DNA of 64,000 nucleotides from Planomonospora_B alba (GCF_039534085.1 NZ_BAAAUT010000014.1:62001-126000); one strand, 5' to 3'; positions 49,907 through 59,670 are shown, counted from the first letter of the stretch. Program-made: numbers and translations. The notes: generated from the letters alone by a model not told the origin.

Positions 49907-51662
49907 GGACCGGCACCCACGCTCTCACCCTCGTTCCCTCTCCCTTCGCGCTCACCACGTCCAGGCCGCCGCCGAGCGCGGCCAGCCGGTCGGCCAGGGC
50001 CACCAGCCCCCGCCGGACGGCCGCCTTCGGGTCGAACCCCGTGCCGTCGTCGGCGACCGTGACCTGCAGGCGGCCTCCGGAGAGCGCGAGCCGCACGTCC
50101 AGGGTGGAGGCCCGGGCGTGCTTGAGCGCGTTGGCGACCGCCTCGCTCACCGTGAAGTACACCGCCCCCTCGATCTCGTCGGCGAACCGCCTGGCGCGCA
50201 GCTCCGGGTCGACGTCCACCGTCGAGGCCACCGGGAGGCGCGAGCAGCGCTCCTCCAGCGCCTCGGCCAGCCCGCCCTGGCTGAGCACCGACGGGTGGAT
50301 GCCCGCCGCCAGCTCCCGCAGGTCGTCCAGGGTCTGGCGGGCCTGGTCGCGCAGGAGCGCGAGCGTCCCGGCGTCGGCCCCGGTGGCCCGGGCCAGCTCC
50401 AGGCCCGCGATGAGCGCGACGACCTGCTGCTGCACCCCGTCGTGGATGTTGCGCTCGATCCGCCGCCGCTCGGCCTCCTGCGCGTTGACCAGCCGGGCGG
50501 CCAGCCCCGTGCTCTGGATCGCCAGCCCGACCGGCACGGCCAGCGCGCGCAGCAGCCGCCGGTCGTCGCCGGTGAGGCCGCCGTCCCGGGGGCCGCACGC
50601 GATCCACCCCTGCCCGGCGGGGACGGTCAGCTCCGGGCCGCCGTCCTCCTCGCCCGCCACGACCCGGGTGCCGTCCGCGAGCATGACGGCCGCCCACCGG
50701 ACGTCCAGGGCGGCCCGCACGGCTTCCGCCAGCCGTTCCAGCAGCTCACCGGGCTCGGCCTCCTCCAGGCCGGGGGCCAGCTCCGACAGCAGCTCGTCCA
50801 CCGTGGGCCGCAGGTCGAACACGAGGAAGAACCGCGACCCCCGCAGGCCCACCCGGATGTCGAGCAGGTTGTGCCGGAACACGGTCACCCCGATCACGGC
50901 GGGCAGCGCGCCCAGCACGGGGGTCAGGCCGATCCAGATCGCCGCCGACTCCGTGACGATGAAGAACGACGACAGCACGAACCCGCCCAGGGTGACGGCC
51001 AGCCCCGCGGCCATCCAGCCCAGCCTGCGGCGCTCGGCTCCGGAGCAGCGGCGCATGCGCGCCAGCAGGGAGCCCAGCACCGCCAGCGCCGTGCCGAAGA
51101 CGGTCAGCTGCCCCAGCCCGCCCAGGCCGGCCACGACCAGCTCGCCCGGCCCGGTGACGCCGAGCGGGTTGCCGATCGGGGAGATGGCGTAGACCTGGTC
51201 CGGGGCCAGGAGCATGCCCAGCCAGTGGACGGCGACGGCCGCCCCGCCGATCACCGCCCCTGCGCGCCAGCGCCGCGAGGGGAGCCGCCCGTCCGGGAAG
51301 AGCAGCGGGACGAACACCCAGGAGAGCCCGTAGAAGGGCACGAAGAGGGAGGCCAGCAGGGCGGCGAGGACGAGCAGATGCCTGGGCGCCCCCGCCCCCG
51401 CGGAGATCAGGAGGCCGACGCCGAGGGCGCCCAGGCCCAGGCAGTCCGCGGTGGCCAGGAGCAGCCAGCCGTACGGGTTGCCGGGCCGCCGGTGGGCGAT
51501 GAGCCAGCCCAGCGCGGGCAGGAGCAGCGTGAGCAGGACGAACGCCCACTGCTCGGCCGGCATCGGGAACCCCGTCTCCAGCACCGCGCCGGCGACGGCG
51601 CCGAGGATCGCCGCCACCGCCATGGACGCGGCGAGGAGACGGGTCGGGGTCGGGGAGAGCAC
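49899..51662 (-). CDS. NarL-type sensor histidine kinase with multi-helix membrane domain
   Basis: The 587-residue kinase has about nine N-terminal membrane helices (to about residue 270), a GAF-like segment (about 300-385), a HisKA_3 domain with ERRRIERNIHDGVQQQVVAL and an ATPase domain with EAVANALKHA and DDGTGFD. There is no extracytoplasmic domain, so it probably senses within the membrane. The GTG at 51662 (VLSPTPTRLLAASM) is the likeliest start, but there is no good ribosome site; a Met 15 codons later is possible. Confidence 0.85.
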   Translation of the reverse strand: MLSPTPTRLLAASMAVAAILGAVAGAVLETGFPMPAEQWAFVLLTLLLPALGWLIAHRRPGNPYGWLLLATADCLGLGALGVGLLISAGAGAPRHLLVLAALLASLFVPFYGLSWVFVPLLFPDGRLPSRRWRAGAVIGGAAVAVHWLGMLLAPDQVYAISPIGNPLGVTGPGELVVAGLGGLGQLTVFGTALAVLGSLLARMRRCSGAERRRLGWMAAGLAVTLGGFVLSSFFIVTESAAIWIGLTPVLGALPAVIGVTVFRHNLLDIRVGLRGSRFFLVFDLRPTVDELLSELAPGLEEAEPGELLERLAEAVRAALDVRWAAVMLADGTRVVAGEEDGGPELTVPAGQGWIACGPRDGGLTGDDRRLLRALAVPVGLAIQSTGLAARLVNAQEAERRRIERNIHDGVQQQVVALIAGLELARATGADAGTLALLRDQARQTLDDLRELAAGIHPSVLSQGGLAEALEERCSRLPVASTVDVDPELRARRFADEIEGAVYFTVSEAVANALKHARASTLDVRLALSGGRLQVTVADDGTGFDPKAAVRRGLVALADRLAALGGGLDVVSAKGEGTRVRAWVPVHD

Positions 51663-51847
51663 GGAACGCAGTGTGGCCCCTCCCGCGGACCGGCGTCTAT
51701 GAGGTTGACCGCACATCCGCGGGGGACGGCCGCACCCCGGAACGCGGCGGCCCGCCGGATACCCCACCCGCCGCGTCCTTCCTAGCGTGTGGATCACGGC
51801 CACCACACGTCGGTGGTGGCGGACCGCAGCCCGTGAAGGAGACACCC

Positions 51848-53230
51848 GTGCGCTTCCGGACCCGAACGACCCGTGCCCTCGCCCTGGCCGCCCTCGCCGT
51901 GACCGCTCCGCTCACCCTCGGCGGGACCCTCCCGGCCGCCGCGGACGCCGTACGGCCGGCCACCGCGGCACCCGCGCGGCAGGCCACCGCCGGCGCCGCC
52001 CCGGAGATCCCCGACAGCCCGGCCGGACGGCAGCTCCGCTGGCTCCTGGAGGCCGTGAGCCGGGCGCCGCTCGCCGCGAGCGAGCTCGAACAGCACTTCA
52101 ACGCCGCCTTCCTGAAGGAGGTGACCGCCGACGGCCTCAACGGGTTCCTCAAGGGCATGGCCGGCGTCCGGCTCGACGCGCTGACCACGACCACGCCGAC
52201 CGCCCTGACCGGCACGGTGACCGTCGGCGGGCAGAAGTTCGAGCTCCGGCTCGGCGTGGACGCCGAGGGGAAGATCCAGCTTCTGGGCGCGGCACCCCTG
52301 ATCCCGCCCGCTCCGACCGGCTGGGCCGAGCTCGACGCCCGGCTCCGCGAGGTGGCGCCCCGGACCGGCTTCCTCGCCGCCGAGATCGACGGGCGGGGCC
52401 GGTGCCGGACCGTCCACGGCGTCGGCGCCGACACCGCCCGGCCGCTGGGCTCGATCTTCAAGCTCTACGTCCTGGGCGCGGTGGCGGACCGGATCCACTC
52501 GGGCAGGCTGAGCTGGGACACCGAGCTGACCGTCACGCCCGACGTGAAGGTCCCCGCCGAGGACGGCCTGGGGACCCGGCCGGACAACAGCACCGTCACG
52601 GTCCACGAGGCGGCCAAACTGATGATCTCGATCAGCGACAACACCGCCACCGACCTGCTCATCAAGACGGTCGGGCGCAAGGCGGTGGAGAAGAAGGTCC
52701 GCCAGTGGTCGGACCACGCCGGGCGGAACATCCCCTTCCTCACCACCCGCGAGTGGTTCCTGCTGAAGACCGTCGACTACCCCCGGCACGCCCGCGCCTA
52801 CCTGGCACGCGGTGCCGAGGGCCGCCGCGCCTACCTCAGGGACGTCGTCGCCGGACTCCCGCTCTCGGCCGCCGAATACCAGGACTGGCGGCGTCCCCGG
52901 AAGATCGACGAGATCGAGTGGTTCGCCTCCCCGCGCGACGTCTGCCGCGCCTACGCCGGCCTGCTCAAGCGGAACAGCCCGCGCCTGCACGAGGTGCTCT
53001 CCGCCAACGACGCCGGCCTCGGCCTCGACCCCCGGGCGTGGCCGGCCGTCTGGTACAAGGGCGGCTCCGAGGTCGGCGTCCTCGCCATGGCGCACCTCGG
53101 GCGCACCCCGAAGGGACGGACGTACGTCGTCACCACGCTGGCCAGCGACACCCGCGCGCCCATCGACGAGGGCAGCGCCGCCCCCGAGATGCTCTCCCTC
53201 ACCAGGGGGGCGTTCGGCCTGGTCCGGTGA
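51848..53230 (+). CDS. Secreted ORF12/LpqF-like serine hydrolase (class A beta-lactamase fold)
   Basis: The 460-residue precursor has a signal peptide (RALALAALAVTAPLTLGG), an N-terminal SnoaL-like domain (about 70-160; FNAAFLKEVTADGLNGFLKG) and a penicillin-recognising domain with SxxK in GSIFKLYV, SDN in ISDNTATD and KGG in WYKGGSEVG. This two-domain layout is that of clavulanate ORF12 and mycobacterial LpqF. The E166 region of true class A beta-lactamases is not obvious, so esterase or weak beta-lactamase activity is more likely. The GTG at 51848 follows AAGGAG. Confidence 0.87.
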   Translation: MRFRTRTTRALALAALAVTAPLTLGGTLPAAADAVRPATAAPARQATAGAAPEIPDSPAGRQLRWLLEAVSRAPLAASELEQHFNAAFLKEVTADGLNGFLKGMAGVRLDALTTTTPTALTGTVTVGGQKFELRLGVDAEGKIQLLGAAPLIPPAPTGWAELDARLREVAPRTGFLAAEIDGRGRCRTVHGVGADTARPLGSIFKLYVLGAVADRIHSGRLSWDTELTVTPDVKVPAEDGLGTRPDNSTVTVHEAAKLMISISDNTATDLLIKTVGRKAVEKKVRQWSDHAGRNIPFLTTREWFLLKTVDYPRHARAYLARGAEGRRAYLRDVVAGLPLSAAEYQDWRRPRKIDEIEWFASPRDVCRAYAGLLKRNSPRLHEVLSANDAGLGLDPRAWPAVWYKGGSEVGVLAMAHLGRTPKGRTYVVTTLASDTRAPIDEGSAAPEMLSLTRGAFGLVR

Positions 53231-53270
53231 GCGGGCACACGCACCGCGGTCACTGCCCGACAATGATGGG

Positions 53271-54185
53271 GTGATTGACACCCGGCGGCTGCGGACCCTG
53301 CGCGCGGTGGCCGACCACCGGACGGTCACCGCCGCCGCGGCCGCGCTGCACCTGACGCCCTCCGCGGTCTCCCAGCAGCTCGCCGCCCTGGAGCACGAGG
53401 TGGGCCACCGGCTGCTGGAGCGCGATGCCCGGGGCGCCCGGCTCACCGCCGTCGGCCGCATCCTGCTCGACCACGCCAACGAGGTCCTCGCCCAGCTGGA
53501 ACGGGCCGAGGCCGACATCGCCGCCTACACCGCCGGCACGGCGGGCGAGGTGACGGTCGCCTCCTTCGCCACCGCGATCGGCCTCGTGGTGGCCCCGGCG
53601 GTGGGCGTGCTCCGGGACAAGGAGCCGGGCGTCCAGATCCGGGTCCTGGACGCCGAGGGCGACCAGAGCCTCACCATGCTGCTGGACGGAGCGGTGGACG
53701 TCGCCGTCGCCGTCGAGTACCGCGGCGCCCCGGGTGAGGACGACCGGCGCCTGTCCCGCATCCCGCTCTACTCCGAACCGTTCGACGTCGTCCTCCCCCG
53801 CGACCACCCTCTCGCCGGTGCGGCGGTCACGGTCTCCGGTCTGGCGGGTGAGACCTGGATCGGCCCCTACCCGGGCAACCCCTGCCACGACGTGATCACC
53901 ATGGCCTGCGAGCACGCCGGGTTCACCCCCGCGTTCGCGCACTCCTCCGACGACTTCCGCGCGGTGGTCGCGCTGGCCGGAGCGGGAGCGGGCGTGGCGA
54001 TGGTGCCGCGCCTGGCGCTGCGCGGCGCGGACCTGTCCGGCGTGGTGATCCGCCCGGTCGCGGGCCCGCAGCGCCGGGTCTTCGCCGCCGTACGGCGCGG
54101 CGCCGAGCGCCACCCGCTGCTGGTCCCCCTGCTCGACACCCTCCGGCACGCCGCCGCGGCCCTGCGCCGGGTCGCCTCCCCCTGA
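53271..54185 (+). CDS. LysR-family regulator
   Basis: The 304-residue protein has the LysR helix-turn-helix (RRLRTLRAVADHRTVTAAAA, LHLTPSAVSQQLAALE) and a two-lobed effector domain (GEVTVASFATAIG, DVAVAVEYR, GAGAGVAMVPRLAL). The GTG at 53271 begins VIDTRRLRTLR, the standard family start; CAATGAT lies 5 bases before it, so the mRNA may be leaderless. It is not beside an obvious divergent target. Confidence 0.92.
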   Translation: MIDTRRLRTLRAVADHRTVTAAAAALHLTPSAVSQQLAALEHEVGHRLLERDARGARLTAVGRILLDHANEVLAQLERAEADIAAYTAGTAGEVTVASFATAIGLVVAPAVGVLRDKEPGVQIRVLDAEGDQSLTMLLDGAVDVAVAVEYRGAPGEDDRRLSRIPLYSEPFDVVLPRDHPLAGAAVTVSGLAGETWIGPYPGNPCHDVITMACEHAGFTPAFAHSSDDFRAVVALAGAGAGVAMVPRLALRGADLSGVVIRPVAGPQRRVFAAVRRGAERHPLLVPLLDTLRHAAAALRRVASP

Positions 54186-54326
54186 ACCGCCGCTCCGCCG
54201 GGTCTCGGACCGGAGTGCCGGACGCCGCGGAGGGGTAGGCCGGACGGTGGCCGTCGCCGTCCCGCCGTACGCCGGCCGCACACCGCCCGCCGCGCGGCCC
54301 GAGTCTCCGGACCGGGCAGAAGGGAT

Positions 54327-54887
54327 GTGACCGTGGGTGAGCAGAAGGAGCGCATGCTCGCAGGGGAGCCCTACATCGCCGACGACCCGGAGCTCGCCGC
54401 GGACCTGATGCGCGCGGCACGGCTGGCCGAGCGGTACAACGCCACCGGCGCCGAGGACCAGGAGACCCGCGACGCCCTGCTGCGGGAGCTGCTCGGCGGG
54501 GTCGGGGAGGGCGTCGCCGTCCGGCCGCCGCTGTACGTCGACTACGGCTACCAGATCACCATCGGCCCCGGCACGTTCGTCAACTTCGGCGCGGTCATGC
54601 TGGACGTCGCCCGCATCGACATCGGCGCCGACGTGCAGATCGGCCCCAACGTGCAGCTGCTCACCCCCACCCACCCGGTCGAGCCCGAGCCGCGCCGGGC
54701 CAAGTGGGAGTCCGCCCGGCCGATCACCGTCGGCGACAACGTGTGGCTGGGCGGCGGCGCCATCGTCTGCCCCGGGGTGACGATCGGCGAGAACACCGTC
54801 GTCGGAGCGGGCGCCGTGGTCACCCGCGACCTGCCCGCGAACGTCGTCGCCGTCGGCAACCCGGCCCGCGCGGTCCGCGCCCTCTGA
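54327..54887 (+). CDS. Maltose/galactoside O-acetyltransferase-like enzyme
   Basis: The 186-residue protein has the Mac N-terminal segment (QKERMLAGEPYIADDPEL) and a left-handed beta-helix (YGYQITIGPGTFVNFGAV, VQIGPNVQLLTPTHPVEPEPR with the catalytic His, DNVWLGGGAIVCPGV). It transfers acetyl from acetyl-CoA to a sugar hydroxyl. It is only distantly related to the Vat domain at 45655 and shows the maltose acetyltransferase motifs instead. The GTG at 54327 follows AAGGG. Confidence 0.92.
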   Translation: MTVGEQKERMLAGEPYIADDPELAADLMRAARLAERYNATGAEDQETRDALLRELLGGVGEGVAVRPPLYVDYGYQITIGPGTFVNFGAVMLDVARIDIGADVQIGPNVQLLTPTHPVEPEPRRAKWESARPITVGDNVWLGGGAIVCPGVTIGENTVVGAGAVVTRDLPANVVAVGNPARAVRAL

Positions 54888-54967
54888 GCGACCCGGCCCG
54901 CGCGGTCCGCGCCCTCCGAGGAAACGGCACGGTCCTCCACCGCCCCGTGCGCCGGCGCACGGGGCGC

Positions 54968-56656
54968 CTACGCGCCGGACCGGGCCGTGGCCAGCGCCTC
55001 GGTGAAGCGGCGGTGGCGGGCCAGCTCCCCGGCCACCGGCTCCAGCACCAGCTCCCGGCCGACCCGCTCCACGCTCGCGCGCAGCGCCCGGGCCGCCTTC
55101 CGGGCCCGGCGGCGTCCGCCGAGCCAGGCGGCGACCCGGGAGAGCAGGGCGAGCACGACGCCGAGCAGCAGCCCGCCGAGCAGGAGCAGGGTGGGCCACG
55201 GCAGCTCACCGGCGGTCGGCACGGGCGGCTCGGGCAGGTGCAGGTAGTCCAGGGCGGCCAGGCCCAGCAGCCAGAGCGCGCCCGCCACCGCCGCCGCGAG
55301 CACCAGCCACTGCGCCGCCCCCGCCGCCCGCCACCACAGCGGCCTGCGGGAGGCGCCGAGCGAGGTGGTCGCCACCGCCCGGTCGAGCGCGTCCTCCAGG
55401 TCGTCGGCGTGCGAGCGGGCCGCGCGCCGCACGGCGGCCGCCCACGGCTCGGGCAGCCCCGCCGAGGCGGCGGCGGCCGTCTCGCGCAGGGCGGTGTCCA
55501 TCTGGGAGCGCTGCACGACGCTCGCCGCGGGGATCGAGGTGCGCCCGACGAGCTCGCCGGGTCCCCCGTCGGGCCCGGTCTCCCCGGAGCCGGCGCCCAG
55601 GCGGAGGCGGCGGAGCGGGTCGGGCCGCAGGCGGCGGATCCACCGGGTCACCGGCCAGCCGGTGGCCGCGACCGAGCGGTGCCGGTGCGCCTTCGCCACC
55701 GCGCGGACGACCCCCGGCACGCCGGCCGCCTGGGAGAGCGCGGCGGCCAGCGGCGCGGCGAGGACGTCGACGCCCTCCTCCGGCGCCCCGGCGGGGACGG
55801 CCGCGTCGGGCGCGCCCGACGCCCGGTCCAGGTCGTCGGCTGCGGTCTCCGCGTCGGCGGCCAGCCGGTCGGCCCAGGAGCGGCGGCCGGCGACCCGGGA
55901 GTCCAGCAGCGCGCGCAGCTCGCCGACGCCCGCGCCGGTCCGCGCCGAGACGCCGAGCACCGGCACCCCGGCCAGCCCGTCGGCCTCCAGCAGGCGCCCC
56001 AGGTCCGCCAGGCACCGCTCGGCCGCGGCCGGGGAGAGGCGGTCGATCTGGTTGAGGACGACCACCGTGACGTCCCGGTGCCGGGCGAGCGGGGCCAGGT
56101 ACAGGTCGTGCACGGCCGCGTCGGCGTACTTCTGCGGGTCGAGGACCCACACCAGCAGGTCGACCAGCCCGGCGAGCCGGTCCACCTCCAGCCGGTGCGC
56201 CCGCTCGATCGAGTCGTGGTCGGGCAGGTCGAGCAGGACCAGCCCGGACAGGTCGGCGCCGCCCGCCGTGCCGCCGGGGGCGCCCGCGCCGTCCACCTCG
56301 TGGCGGTGCGGGATCTCCAGCCAGTCGAGCAGCGGCCCCGCCCCCCTGCCGTCCCACAGGGCCGCCTGCGCGGTGGACGTGGTGGGCCGGGTCACGCCGA
56401 CCTCGGCCAGCGGGGCCCCGGCGAGCAGGTTGAACAGGGACGACTTGCCGCTGCCCGTGGCCCCGGCCAGCGCGACCGCGGTGTGGGACACCGACAGGTT
56501 CCGCCGCGCGCCCGCCTGGGCGACCACGGCGCGCGCCCGCGCGACCGCTCCGGCGTCCAGCCGGCCGTCGGCCAGCTCGGCGGCCTCCGCCAGGGCCGCC
56601 AGCCGCTCGTCCAGGGAGACCCCGCCCGTGCGGTCCCCGCGTCGCAGCAGCTTCAC
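54968..56656 (-). CDS. Dynamin-like GTPase, second of a pair
   Basis: The 562-residue protein has P-loop GATGSGKSSLFNLLAG, G3 DLPDHDSIERAHR and G4 NQIDRL (Gln instead of Lys). Two C-terminal helices (about 455-520) form a membrane hairpin, followed by a basic region GGRRRARKAARALR. This is the bacterial dynamin-like layout. The GTG at 56656 overlaps the stop of the first GTPase, so the two are made together, as in paired streptomycete DynA/DynB. Confidence 0.88.
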   Translation of the reverse strand: MKLLRRGDRTGGVSLDERLAALAEAAELADGRLDAGAVARARAVVAQAGARRNLSVSHTAVALAGATGSGKSSLFNLLAGAPLAEVGVTRPTTSTAQAALWDGRGAGPLLDWLEIPHRHEVDGAGAPGGTAGGADLSGLVLLDLPDHDSIERAHRLEVDRLAGLVDLLVWVLDPQKYADAAVHDLYLAPLARHRDVTVVVLNQIDRLSPAAAERCLADLGRLLEADGLAGVPVLGVSARTGAGVGELRALLDSRVAGRRSWADRLAADAETAADDLDRASGAPDAAVPAGAPEEGVDVLAAPLAAALSQAAGVPGVVRAVAKAHRHRSVAATGWPVTRWIRRLRPDPLRRLRLGAGSGETGPDGGPGELVGRTSIPAASVVQRSQMDTALRETAAAASAGLPEPWAAAVRRAARSHADDLEDALDRAVATTSLGASRRPLWWRAAGAAQWLVLAAAVAGALWLLGLAALDYLHLPEPPVPTAGELPWPTLLLLGGLLLGVVLALLSRVAAWLGGRRRARKAARALRASVERVGRELVLEPVAGELARHRRFTEALATARSGA

Positions 56657-58449
56657 CGGCCACCCGCCCTCTTGCCGGCGGCCACCGCGGCGGCCGCGTC
56701 CGCGCGTCCGGAGCCGTCCGGGATCTCGCGCCGGTGCGCCCGTACGGCCTCCCCCGCGGCGCGCAGGGCAGCGGCGGCCCCGCCGGGCGGCTCCACGGCG
56801 TCGAGGAGCGCGGTGAAGCGGGCCGCCTCCCGCGCGAGGATGCCCTCGACGCGGGTGCGCAGGTCGTCGCGGGCCTTCATGGTCAGGGTGCGCACGGCCT
56901 GGTCGCCGAAGACGGCCTCCAGGATCTTCTGGCTGAGCACGCTGGTGCCGCCGGCGATGCCGACCTCGATCCCGGTCAGCCCTCCGGTGGAGGCGAACAC
57001 CGCGATCATGAGCAGCAGCCCGGCCCCGTTGACCCCGTAGGACGCGAGCCGGGCGGTGGTGCGCCGCTCGGCGCCCTCCTGCCGGACCAGGTCGAGCACG
57101 TAGCCCTGCCAGCTCCGGACCGCCTCCTCCGCGGAGCGGCGCAGCTGCGGTGAGGACCGGCCGAGCCGGCCCGCCTCGACGGCCCCGGCCCGCTCCAGCA
57201 GCGCGCGCCCCGCCTCGCGGGACGACCACGACTCCAGCGCCAGCTCGGCGGCGCTGTCCGCGGCCGACCTGATCAGCGCCTCCACGCCGCTCTCCAGCGC
57301 GACCTTCAGCTCGCTCTCCGGTGCGGGCCGCCCGGACAGCAGCGCGACGACCCGGTCCCGCAGCCGGCCCACCCGGCTCTCCAGGGAGCGCATCAGGTCG
57401 CCGGTGCCGATGAAGTCCTGCCAGCGGGCGAGCACCTCGCCCCGCAGCAACGAGCCGTCGAGCATGCCCTCGTCGAAGCGGGCCATCCCGGCGGCGTAGG
57501 CGGCGCCGGTCGCCCCGCGCAGTTCGGTGGCGGCGGCGTGCTGGCGGTCCACCGCGTCGGCGAGCGCGGGGACCCGCACCGCGAGGCTCTCCAGCGCGCC
57601 GGACAGGGTCTGGCGCACCACGTCGGCCCGGGCGGCCGCGTCGGCCGTGATGCCGGACAGCCAGTCGCCGATCGGCCGGACCGTCTCGCGGGGCAGCCGG
57701 GCGTTCTCCTCGGGCAGCGACAGCTCCGGCACCTCGAACAGCGGGGTCCCGCCCAGACCGTTGGCCTCCAGCAGCCGCCGCAGGTCGCCCGCCACCACGC
57801 CCGCCCCCTCCGGCGGGACCCGGGACAGGATCACGGCCAGCGCCGTGCTCCGCTCCCGGGCCTCGCGCAGGAAGCCCCAGGGCACCTCGTCGGCGTAGCG
57901 GGCGGCGGTGGTGGTGAACAGCCACAGGTCCGCGGCGGCGAGGAGCTGGGCGGCCAGCTCCCGGTTGGCGGCGACGACCGAGTCGATGTCGGGCGCGTCG
58001 AGCAGGGCCAGGCCGGGCGGGACGGCCTCGGTGACGACCACCCGGAGCGTGCCGGGCTCGCCGGGGCCCGCCCCGGTGACGCGCGGCAGGCCGGGCAGGA
58101 CGTGCAGGCCGGTGAACCAGTCGCGGTCGGCGGGTCCGGTCACCAGCGTGGGCGCCAGGGTGGTGGGGCGGAGCACGCCGGGTTCGGTGACGTCCGCGCC
58201 GACCAGGGAGTTCACCAGGGTGGACTTGCCCGCCCCGGTGGATCCGCCGACGACGGCCAGCAGCGGGGCGTCGATCGCGCTCAGGCGCGGGATCAGGTAG
58301 TCGTCGAGCTGGCCGGTCAGCTCGCGCAGCGCCCGCCGGTCGGCCGCCGCGTCCCCGGCCGCCAGGGGGAACAGCTCATGGTCGAGGTGGCGTCGCAGCT
58401 CCCGCAGCGCCCCCAGCAGACCCTCGCTTTCCTTCATAAGGAGGGTCAT
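56653..58449 (-). CDS. Dynamin-like GTPase, first of a pair
   Basis: The 598-residue protein has P-loop GGSTGAGKSTLVNSLVG, G2 RPTTLAPT, G3 DAPDIDSV and a long helical stalk (about 300-480). Two hydrophobic segments near residue 500 (GVNGAGLLLMIAVFASTGGL) precede a helical C-terminal part. G4 is not clear. The ATG at 58449 (MTLLMKESEG) is preferred; the frame is open further upstream, but that region holds regulatory repeats. It pairs with the overlapping GTPase and may act in membrane remodelling at sporulation septa. Confidence 0.85.
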   Translation of the reverse strand: MTLLMKESEGLLGALRELRRHLDHELFPLAAGDAAADRRALRELTGQLDDYLIPRLSAIDAPLLAVVGGSTGAGKSTLVNSLVGADVTEPGVLRPTTLAPTLVTGPADRDWFTGLHVLPGLPRVTGAGPGEPGTLRVVVTEAVPPGLALLDAPDIDSVVAANRELAAQLLAAADLWLFTTTAARYADEVPWGFLREARERSTALAVILSRVPPEGAGVVAGDLRRLLEANGLGGTPLFEVPELSLPEENARLPRETVRPIGDWLSGITADAAARADVVRQTLSGALESLAVRVPALADAVDRQHAAATELRGATGAAYAAGMARFDEGMLDGSLLRGEVLARWQDFIGTGDLMRSLESRVGRLRDRVVALLSGRPAPESELKVALESGVEALIRSAADSAAELALESWSSREAGRALLERAGAVEAGRLGRSSPQLRRSAEEAVRSWQGYVLDLVRQEGAERRTTARLASYGVNGAGLLLMIAVFASTGGLTGIEVGIAGGTSVLSQKILEAVFGDQAVRTLTMKARDDLRTRVEGILAREAARFTALLDAVEPPGGAAAALRAAGEAVRAHRREIPDGSGRADAAAAVAAGKRAGGR

Positions 58450-58671
58450 TCCCGTGGAAAGAGACGCTAGACGCCAAAAAGACCCCGGAGACGGTTGTGC
58501 CCCACCGCCCGACCGGATCACGGGGGCGAATCCGGTGGAGCGGTGGGGCCGGTCTCCCGGTTCCGGGTCCGGTCTCGTGCCGGACTCGTCTCCCCCGCAG
58601 CTGGAGGCGAGCCCGAACCGGAGGCGGCCCGGGAGGTCTGGGGTCACCCGTCACTCATTTGAACGCATCAA

Positions 58672-58710
58672 GCTCAGCGTCAGATCAGGCGAAGCTGAAG
58701 AGTAGCTGAA
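58672..58710. promoter_or_regulatory. Four half-sites at 11-bp intervals upstream of the GTPase operon
   Basis: GCTCAG (58672), GATCAG (58683), GCTGAA (58694) and GCTGAA (58705) recur with an exact 11-bp period. One helical turn per half-site is the layout of tandem OmpR/PhoP-type regulator sites. They lie between the OmpR-type regulator gene ending at 58714 and the GTPase start at 58449. Confidence 0.6.
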
Positions 58711-58713
58711 AGT

Positions 58714-59418
58714 TCAATCACTCTGCGGCGGACGCAGGACGTAGCCCACCCCGCGCAGGGTGTGGATCAGCCGCGGCTCGACCGTGTCCACCTTCCTGCG
58801 CAGGTAGGAGACGTAGGACTCGACGACCCCTGCGTCGCCGCCGAAGTCGTAGTTCCACACGTGGTCGAGGATCTGGGCCTTGGACAGCACCCGGCCGGTG
58901 TTGACCATGAAGTAGTGCAGCAGCTTGAACTCGGTCGGCGACAGCCGTACCGGCTCGCCGGCCTTCCAGACCTGGTGCGCCTCCTCGTCCAGCTCCAGGT
59001 CGCCGACCCGGAGGCGGACCGGCAGGTCGAGGTCCCCCCGGGTACGGCGGAGCACGGCCCGGATCCGCGCCAGGACCTCCTCCAGGCTGAACGGCTTCGT
59101 CACGTAGTCGTCGGCCAGCCTCAGCCCGGCGACCTTGTCGTCGACGCCGTCCCGCGCGGTCAGGAAGAGCACGGGCAGCTGCCCGCTCATCTCCCGGAGC
59201 CGTCCCGCCACCGCGAAGCCGTCCATGTCGGGCAGCATCACGTCGAGCACCACGAGATCGGGACGGATCCGCTGGGCGAACTGCACGGCCTCCCCGCCGT
59301 CCGCCGCCGTCACGACCTCGAAGCCGGACATGCGCAGGCTGGCGGAGAGCAGTTCCCGGATGTTCGGCTCGTCGTCCACCACCAGCAGGCGGGCCTCAAC
59401 TCTGTCCAGCACATCCAC
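58714..59418 (-). CDS. OmpR/MprA-type response regulator without adjacent kinase
   Basis: The 234-residue protein has VVDDEPNIRELL, phosphoacceptor Asp in LVVLDVMLPDMDGF, Lys in VTKPFSLEEV, and a winged helix ending LRGVGYVLRPP. Between beta4 and beta5 it reads GLRLADDYVTKP, one residue shorter than the family's GLxxGADDYVTKP; its paralogue at 61113 keeps the full GLTVGGDDYVTKP. It is 286 bases downstream of a kinase gene on the same strand and is preceded by its own 11-bp half-site array, so it may share that kinase. Confidence 0.92.
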   Translation of the reverse strand: MDVLDRVEARLLVVDDEPNIRELLSASLRMSGFEVVTAADGGEAVQFAQRIRPDLVVLDVMLPDMDGFAVAGRLREMSGQLPVLFLTARDGVDDKVAGLRLADDYVTKPFSLEEVLARIRAVLRRTRGDLDLPVRLRVGDLELDEEAHQVWKAGEPVRLSPTEFKLLHYFMVNTGRVLSKAQILDHVWNYDFGGDAGVVESYVSYLRRKVDTVEPRLIHTLRGVGYVLRPPQSD

Positions 59419-59642
59419 GAGGCTCGCCCACCTCCCTGGAAGACCGCTCCGTCCCCGCTGAACGTTTCCTGAGCGCGGGGTGCCCGTTCACGGCCGGGCG
59501 CGGCGCCGCCACCGGGCCGGGGGCCCGTGCGCGATCGGCGCTCCGCGCCTGGTCGACGGCGGCGGATGCCTGCGTGCGAGGTCTGGAGCGGGTTCCGGCG
59601 AAGCTGAAGGTTCACTGTGTGCCGCGGAAGGGCGCGAAAGGC

Positions 59643-59670
59643 TCTCAGCCAAGCCTCAGGTTCTCCTGAG
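59643..59670. promoter_or_regulatory. Three 11-bp-spaced half-sites upstream of response regulator
   Basis: TCTCAG (59643), CCTCAG (59654) and CCTGAG (59665) recur every 11 bases. Their 7-mer plus 4-base-gap layout is that of mycobacterial PhoP boxes. The last two also form a CCTCAGG/CCTGAGG inverted repeat. A further GCTGAAGGTTCA element lies at 59603. The array precedes the regulator at 58714-59418. Confidence 0.6.
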
